64,000 nt of DNA from the NCBI GenBank assembly GCA_014529385.2, contig CM043970.1, positions 46,529,279-46,593,278 of the forward strand, given 5' to 3'. The notes under the pieces were generated by a model, which had not been told where the DNA came from, ran no database searches, and worked only from the letters and a program-made list of their open reading frames with translations. This DNA is from Adiantum capillus-veneris (lineage: Eukaryota; Streptophyta; Polypodiopsida; Polypodiales; Pteridaceae). Positions 58,349 through 64,000 of the stretch are shown here, piece after piece (positions within the stretch are counted from its first letter, which is position 1; each line of letters begins with the position of its first letter). Made by a program: the position numbers and the translations under genes.

Positions 58349-59306
58349 TGTTAAGACTTCCAAAAAGCTTAGGTTCCAAAATTAAATGAAATGCTCAAAG
58401 GTCAAGACTTAGGAAATTTGGATGCTTGTGGGAAGACTCAAAAGTCTTCCCACATCCCTATCAAGGAGGGGGCGAGCCATTTTTGTAGGGGATGAGAGAG
58501 AAACACACACACACACTCTTCCAAGCTCCCTTTACACAAAGGACATAGTGGACACATGTCAGGCTCCTAGGCCAGTTGCCCCCAAGGTGCATTCAAATCC
58601 TATTGGATGGCCATAGAGGTGGACCAATGAGATTAGGCTAGAGTAAATTTAGTTTAATTCATTTAAAAATACTTGATAAAAGAACCAATAGAAATTAAGC
58701 TCTCTAGAATACTATTGGACAGTCTACCAAGGGGTCCAATGAGAATTCAGCAACCCAATGGCTTGCCCATTCCTATTGGCCAAAAGACTAAGAGGTCCAA
58801 TGAGAGTTTAATTGAATTATTTAAATACCTAAAGCTCTCACAAAAGGGGAAAGGGGGACACATGTCACAAGGCTAGCAATTATGCTTCTAATTTCCTATT
58901 GGCTAAGCTTGCCATGAGCCAATGAGGGACGAGCAAGAGGAATTAGCAAGAGGGGTCGACCAAGAGAGAGAGGGGGCTGATTATTGCAAGGCAGGCATTA
59001 TCAGACACACACTCACACAAACTCATGTGTGAAGTAAAGAAGATGATGGGGGAAACCTATAATACAAAGCCTTTTGGAGGGGGGACCGGCTCCATGAAAA
59101 TCTGGTCCTTAACTATTGTCAATAGCTTAATTTCTCTCTCTTTTTGAAGTATTGTTCATGCCAATCTAGCTAGGTGTTATGCTTTTGTTGCTCTCTCCAT
59201 CCAAGCACTCTTGCTATGCTCACTAGGAATCTATTCTTAATGAAATGCTCACTATGCCTATGTTATTTTCCGCTACACACAAGTTACTAGACCATTAAAT
59301 GTCACA
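58349..59306 (+). repeat. LTR2 of the 55.6-kb element (958 bp, internally deleted)
   Basis: Joins gtgaagtaaagaaga directly to tgatgggggaaacc at about 59043, whereas LTR1 has about 417 bp between these points. Confidence 0.88.
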
Positions 59307-60953
59307 CAAAACTTTCCAACTATTATCGTTTCCAAAATCTGCCACCATTGTAGATGGACAATGCGTTAGTAAACCGTGTAAACCCTGCATGCCGATGAAC
59401 AGTCGTTGCAATTGAAGGGCCCTTGCTAAAATTGTTGTTGTTGATTTGTTGAAATGGTTGTGTGCCATGCTGCTCGTAGGCCTGACAATTTTTGCATGGG
59501 GCTTAGCCCTTAATAGGGGAGGGTGCCCAAAATAGGGTTCCCAACCCCTTTCCTAAAAAACAGTGTAAGGGTAAGCTTGCCATGGCGTTGTAGTCTGTCG
59601 ATATGCGAGAGAGCCCTCAAATCAAACTGCAGCAGAGACAAAGCTTAATCACATGCCTCTCATGCTTGCAACAAGCCCGCCTCACAATCCAAGCTCACAA
59701 CTCCTTCACGGTCCAACTTCCCATCAAACTTCTTGATGTCATAAACATCATTGTCCTTAGAATACACCATAAAAGCAATATTTCTAGCATTAAATTTTGA
59801 TCATTTTTGGCAGATTCCTATTTGAATTTGGGAGAAAATCTCAACCAAAATGACTGTCAAAGTGCAACATACATGACCAAAAATGCAGAGAAATGCTCTC
59901 TAAACAATAGGCATAAACTAGAGAGTACCAAATTTTTTGTACACAATATCAAATTAACAAATGGCATGGTGTCAAAACACCTAGTCCTCTCTATACATGG
60001 CTTATGATATGGGGATCTCCAACAACCTAATCCAACTTGCAATGGGTAACCCGGCACCCCCTAATGTTCGGCTTCAAAAAATCTCACACAGAACCCTCAC
60101 AAAAGGCTAAGCAATGACACGACTATAGTCAACACTTAGAAATGACTTCTCAACCAAGTCTAAACAATGGTCGGGGCCACCATAGTAGCCAAGATGGCTC
60201 CATAAATGCGTACAAAGTTAGTATCTAATCGTTGTAATAAGAAGCAGGATATGTGCTCAAACAAGCACTAATCAAAGTGCAAGCAATAACTGCAACTCCC
60301 ATTGAAAAGACAACCTAAGAGTATACAAGCTGGTCAACACCTACTACGTGCTCTCAAGGATAGAGCTGACCATAGTGTCAAACATAAATATCAAACGCAT
60401 GTGGCATATCACAGATACATCTCAAGGAAAATGCTCTTCAGTTGCTATACATGTATCCAACTACCTACAATGGGCAAGTAACACATGTACTTGTAACCTA
60501 TTGTGTTGTATACAATGACCACATTGCACTCACATAAGCATGTATAACCCACATATGCATACATTGAGCCAATGCTCAAATCACGTGTTGTGTCTTGATT
60601 TGTGTGCACAAAGCCTATGTCTGCGTGTGAGGATGCTAATGTCGTGCACATTGCTGAAAAAATATGATTAGAATTAGGTCAAAATGACACTATCCTTGCA
60701 TTCGGAACGTGCCAAAATCCCTAAAAGGAATCTTGGGTTGCGTAGATCTGAGTCCGTATGAGGAAGTTATGGCCAAAAATGCATTTTTTGAGCCCAAAAA
60801 TGCACCAATGGAAACCTATTTTTGCTAATCTTCCACAGTGTGGGTTGAATAACCACATAAAAATAGTCTCAAATCCCAGAAAAATTAGCTCCTAATTGAG
60901 CTAAACACAAGTTGAAGATCTCAGCTCCACAATCCCATACATAGCTCCAAATG
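59307..60953. other. No gene seen
   Basis: AT-rich spacer. Open frames up to 68 codons without motif. Confidence 0.6.
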
Positions 60954-61339
60954 TTTTGCTCCAACAAATCCTGTTGGAAGCACATCCCAATGCACTCCAA
61001 TGTGTGTGCAATCAAAGGATAACACTCTGACTGGATACTCTCCTTCATAAGCACTCAAAAGCAGCTAAATACTCTCCTTCATAATCACTAAAGAATAGTT
61101 GTAAATCAACTCCAAATTGTGCACAAAGCACTCACGGCTGCAAATTTCTTGCTCCAACAAATCCTATTGCAAGCACATCCCAATGCACTCCAATGTGTGT
61201 GCAATCAAAGGATAACACTTTGGCTGAACACTCTCCTTTTTAAGCACTCAACAACACCTAAAAATCCCCTCCAAATAGTACTAGTGCACAAAGAACTCAC
61301 AACAATGAAGCTCTCTTGTTGTGGCAACCAATTGGCTCT
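60954..61339. repeat. 193-bp imperfect tandem duplication
   Basis: Units of about 60954-61146 and 61147-61339 share gctccaacaaatcct and a long block aagcacatcccaatgcactc plus atcaaaggataacact. They diverge more toward their ends. Confidence 0.85.
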
Positions 61340-61374
61340 AATACAAAATGAAGGAAGCAAAAGATTGGAGTCAA

Positions 61375-61378
<4 letters not shown>

Positions 61379-61418
<40 letters not shown>
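61379..61418. repeat. (GA)~20 microsatellite
   Basis: Perfect GA run. Confidence 0.95.
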
Positions 61419-61419
<1 letters not shown>

Positions 61420-61421
<2 letters not shown>

Positions 61422-62519
61422 TGAGGAAGAGCTAGCCCTCTTCTTCTCACTATCACACGATAGCAAGTTAGTTTGTGTGTGGCTCATTAATTATATATCT
61501 ATACAATTAAAGGTCAACAAACAGTGATGGGCATCATGCGCTTAGTCAACAACCCAACACATGGATCTTGGACCTTATTAACTTTAAATAAGGGTCCTCT
61601 GATTGAGCCTCCTTTGATTCTTGAAGCATAGAGCTTATTTCCTTGTGAAATTCTAACATAAGCTTGACCCATCTAGTTTGACAGCATCTCAAACTCGGGA
61701 CAAAAGTGCTTTAAAGTATGGTGATCTATATACACCTTAAACTTTGCACCATATAGGTAATGAAAATAAAACTTAAGGCCACTTTAGTTGTGACGATATT
61801 TTTTTTTTACTTTCAAAAGCTACCCCATTGTCCATCTTGACTAGAACTACCTCTATTACAATGCTACTAGCATCATGTTGTAGATCAAAAGGCTTCCTTT
61901 AAGCAATGTGGCAAAAAAACCATTCACTTTTACTTTTCGAAACTTTCTTGTTGCACACCGATTCACTCAAATATTGCAACAAATAAATCATAGGGGTTGC
62001 TATCAAAGAGTAAGACTAAATAAAAATCTTGATAGAACCCCAAAAGGCCAAGAAAAGATCAAAATGCTATGATGATTTTTGTGGCATTAAAAACAATAAA
62101 ATATACACTTTCTTGGGATTGATCTTGATCCCATTTAAAGCATTTCAAGTCACTCTTGCCTTTGCATGGTGGCTTAGCATCATAGTCAAATTCCTCATGT
62201 GGGATGTTGAATTCAATTATTGAGGAATGTAGGAGAGAGCCTCAGGATGATCTTGGCTTGTCAAAGTCGATTGCAATAGATCTACTTCTCTCTTCAAATA
62301 CATGATACTAATCTAAGTGCTTTCATTTTTTGAGTATCCCAGTGCTAGCTTTCAGCTACCTTGAGAGCATGAAGACCCAAAATGAGAGCATCCATGTGCT
62401 AAATCTCTACTACATTGAGAGCATCAAGATCAAAACCGGAGCATAAACTCGCTTTGCAGGGTGCAATCACACTTTATGTACTTAAGGGCCAACTCTAGTA
62501 TGAACTCAAGCTAGGCACA
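61420..62519. other. No gene seen
   Basis: AT-rich; a T10 run at about 61799. No motif in the short open frames. Confidence 0.6.
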
Positions 62520-62520
62520 T

Positions 62521-62569
<49 letters not shown>
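62520..62569. repeat. Compound (TG)10(AG)14 microsatellite
   Basis: A TG run passes into an AG run; it is the reverse-complement style of the CT/CA compound repeats at 11127 and 11667. Confidence 0.95.
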
Positions 62570-62572
<3 letters not shown>

Positions 62573-64000
62573 TCTGCTGCAGAGGTTGGCAACAACATGC
62601 TAAGCTTCCCATCTCTCACGTCTACTCACTCACTTTAGTGGTCGCCCAAAACTCCTCTGTGGTAATGCAAGAAAGCCCTTTGTGACCTGTTGATTTGGGA
62701 GGTACGATTCTTGGCTTGTGTATTCTAAATATTTTTAGCATTGCATGATTTATCTCTATTAAGGAGTTAGAGAGCAATGTTCGAGGGAGTTTGTCTACAA
62801 TGTATGTTGTTGGGAAGTCTTCGCATTTGAAGACTAGCACCTGTGGCCATACAAAGGGTCATGTTGGTCTTTCATGCTTATATGCGGGATATCTGTCAAG
62901 TGAGATAGTTTTATGTATTCTTGAACACATTTGTTTAAGTTGTATTCTCTAGGTTTACACAGGGATTCTCATTGGCATAGGTTTCCATACATATGATGAA
63001 CTATTAGGTTGTAGACATGCTACTCCAAGCAAGGTGCTTGTTCTCCATTACATAATCTAGGCAATGTGCATGCTCGACCGTTTTTTGTTATGGCTTGCCC
63101 ACACTCCATGTAAGGTAAGGACCATGTACTTACATTCTTATGCTTTTCTTCACACAAAATTGTTTCAAATGTTGAGATATCTTGTTCGTTCATTGTGGAC
63201 CAAAGTAGTTTAGCATTATAGATAACAAATCCTCACGCTTGCATCTTCAAAAGGTAGGCTAAATCCATATGAGACTCTCTTGAATGAAAAGAAGCATTCA
63301 CTCTAGCTTTTATTGAGTGTTGATTGTGAAATGGTGTCATTGTGCGCTCTTAGATCTTTCACCCTAATAAACTAAAAGATCTAAATCGACTTCCTTTGCC
63401 TCTAGCACACTTTTCTCAAACATTTTCTCCGCACACTGATCTAACAAAAAACTAAGTAGTCACATCTTGGTCCATTTCCCTCAAGAGCATGCTTTGAGAG
63501 CTAAGGTAGCTTTCATAAAGAGGCCACTTGATAAGTTCCATCCCATCCCCTATGAGTGTCCTATTTTGTCTCAAATACCTTTCTCACCCAAAAAGCCACC
63601 TTTCTAAACAAAATCAACCACACACTGCAGAAATAAAATATGCATCACCCTCTTGATCAGTGACTTTAACATACCAGCTTCTTCAAAAATGCACAATATA
63701 CTGCCTCAAAATAAAAAATCCACATGCATAGCTTAAATAAGATAATGCCATCACCATCAAAAATCTATGGCTCCACACTAGAACACACAAGGGCTTCATC
63801 CATCCACAATTGGATGCCCATTAAATTACTTACTGACAATCCCTTTTTGTAGGTAGACCCTTGTGAGTTCCTCACCTTGTTTGAAGGTATGAGGACCCAG
63901 GGAGTTCCATGAATGATACCTCTATCCAACCACCCTTTATATAGGCCATTAGCCCTCTGTATGTGGTATTCCTTTATCCACACTTAGGCAGCTGGCCCTT
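62570..64000. other. No gene seen
   Basis: AT-rich sequence to the window end. No element end, exon or RNA gene recognised. Confidence 0.6.

Larger units (their letters stand above)
55650..59306 (+). mobile_element. Non-coding LTR element with 1.4-kb LTRs (LARD-like)
   Basis: Direct repeats 55650-57046 and 58349-59306 flank a 1.3-kb internal domain that starts with a perfect initiator-Met PBS and has no open frame of note. LTR2 starts TGTTAAGACTTCC and LTR1 has CATTAAGACTTCC at the same place. LTR2 lacks about 417 bp present in LTR1. No TSD is visible. The internal domain is short for an autonomous element, so it is a non-autonomous derivative. Confidence 0.85.

Noticed and set aside
1-64000. 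tRNA, rRNA, snRNA genes and CRISPR arrays
   Set aside because: No cloverleaf-like A/B boxes, conserved rRNA blocks or regularly spaced identical repeats were noticed. The initiator-Met matches found are retroelement PBS sites, not tRNA genes. A tRNA scan would settle this.

Overview
The window is a gene-poor, repeat-dense stretch of a plant nuclear genome. The evidence is a histone H2A.X gene with the plant intron position, Ty1/copia and Ty3/gypsy LTR retrotransposons primed by initiator-tRNA-Met-type sites, and very abundant (CT)n, (CA)n and (GA)n microsatellites in AT-rich DNA. At most two or three host genes in 64 kb suggest a large genome. A fern or gymnosperm seems more likely to me than a flowering plant, but that is inference. 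No bacterial, CRISPR or operon-like feature is present.

Layout. 0.5-6.8 kb: a nearly complete copia element (892-6701) sits inside a GGTACTGG-type tandem repeat. 6.9-11.3 kb: a TATA box, a C30/(CT)29 leader and a candidate small multi-exon gene that I do not recognise. 11-15.5 kb: microsatellites, a 154-bp tandem duplication, a GC-rich island and a field of five 20-bp palindromes. 15.9-26.9 kb: decayed minus-strand gypsy elements in at least two divergent copies, one with a long coiled-coil frame where gag would be expected, separated by about 2 kb of LTR-like DNA. 28.5-35.1 kb: an old plus-strand gypsy element with both LTRs and a copia 3' end embedded in it, followed by another gypsy RT scrap. 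36.7-38.6 kb: the H2A.X gene, with remains of a small secreted Cys-rich peptide gene just upstream. 39.6-40.5 kb: an internal slice of a copia pol with no termini.

41.7-53.6 kb is the most informative part, a three-level nest. A minus-strand copia-type element whose gag runs directly into its polypurine tract and LTR (pol missing) was hit by a 5.4-kb LTR element with tiny 165-bp LTRs and no recognisable coding capacity (TSD tcata). One LTR of that element was hit in turn by a copia element (TSD ctata). 55.6-59.3 kb is a second non-coding LTR element with 1.4-kb LTRs and an initiator-Met PBS. The remainder to 64 kb shows no gene, only a 193-bp duplication and microsatellites.

How it fits together. 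The host genes are islands between mobile elements. The first copia lies about 200 bp upstream of a candidate promoter, and the pol slice lies 1 kb downstream of H2A.X. The non-coding LTR elements keep PBS, PPT and LTR ends but not enzymes, so they must have depended on autonomous relatives. Coordinates of decayed pol segments come from reading translated motifs by eye and are approximate. LTR ends, PBS sites and TSDs were read directly.
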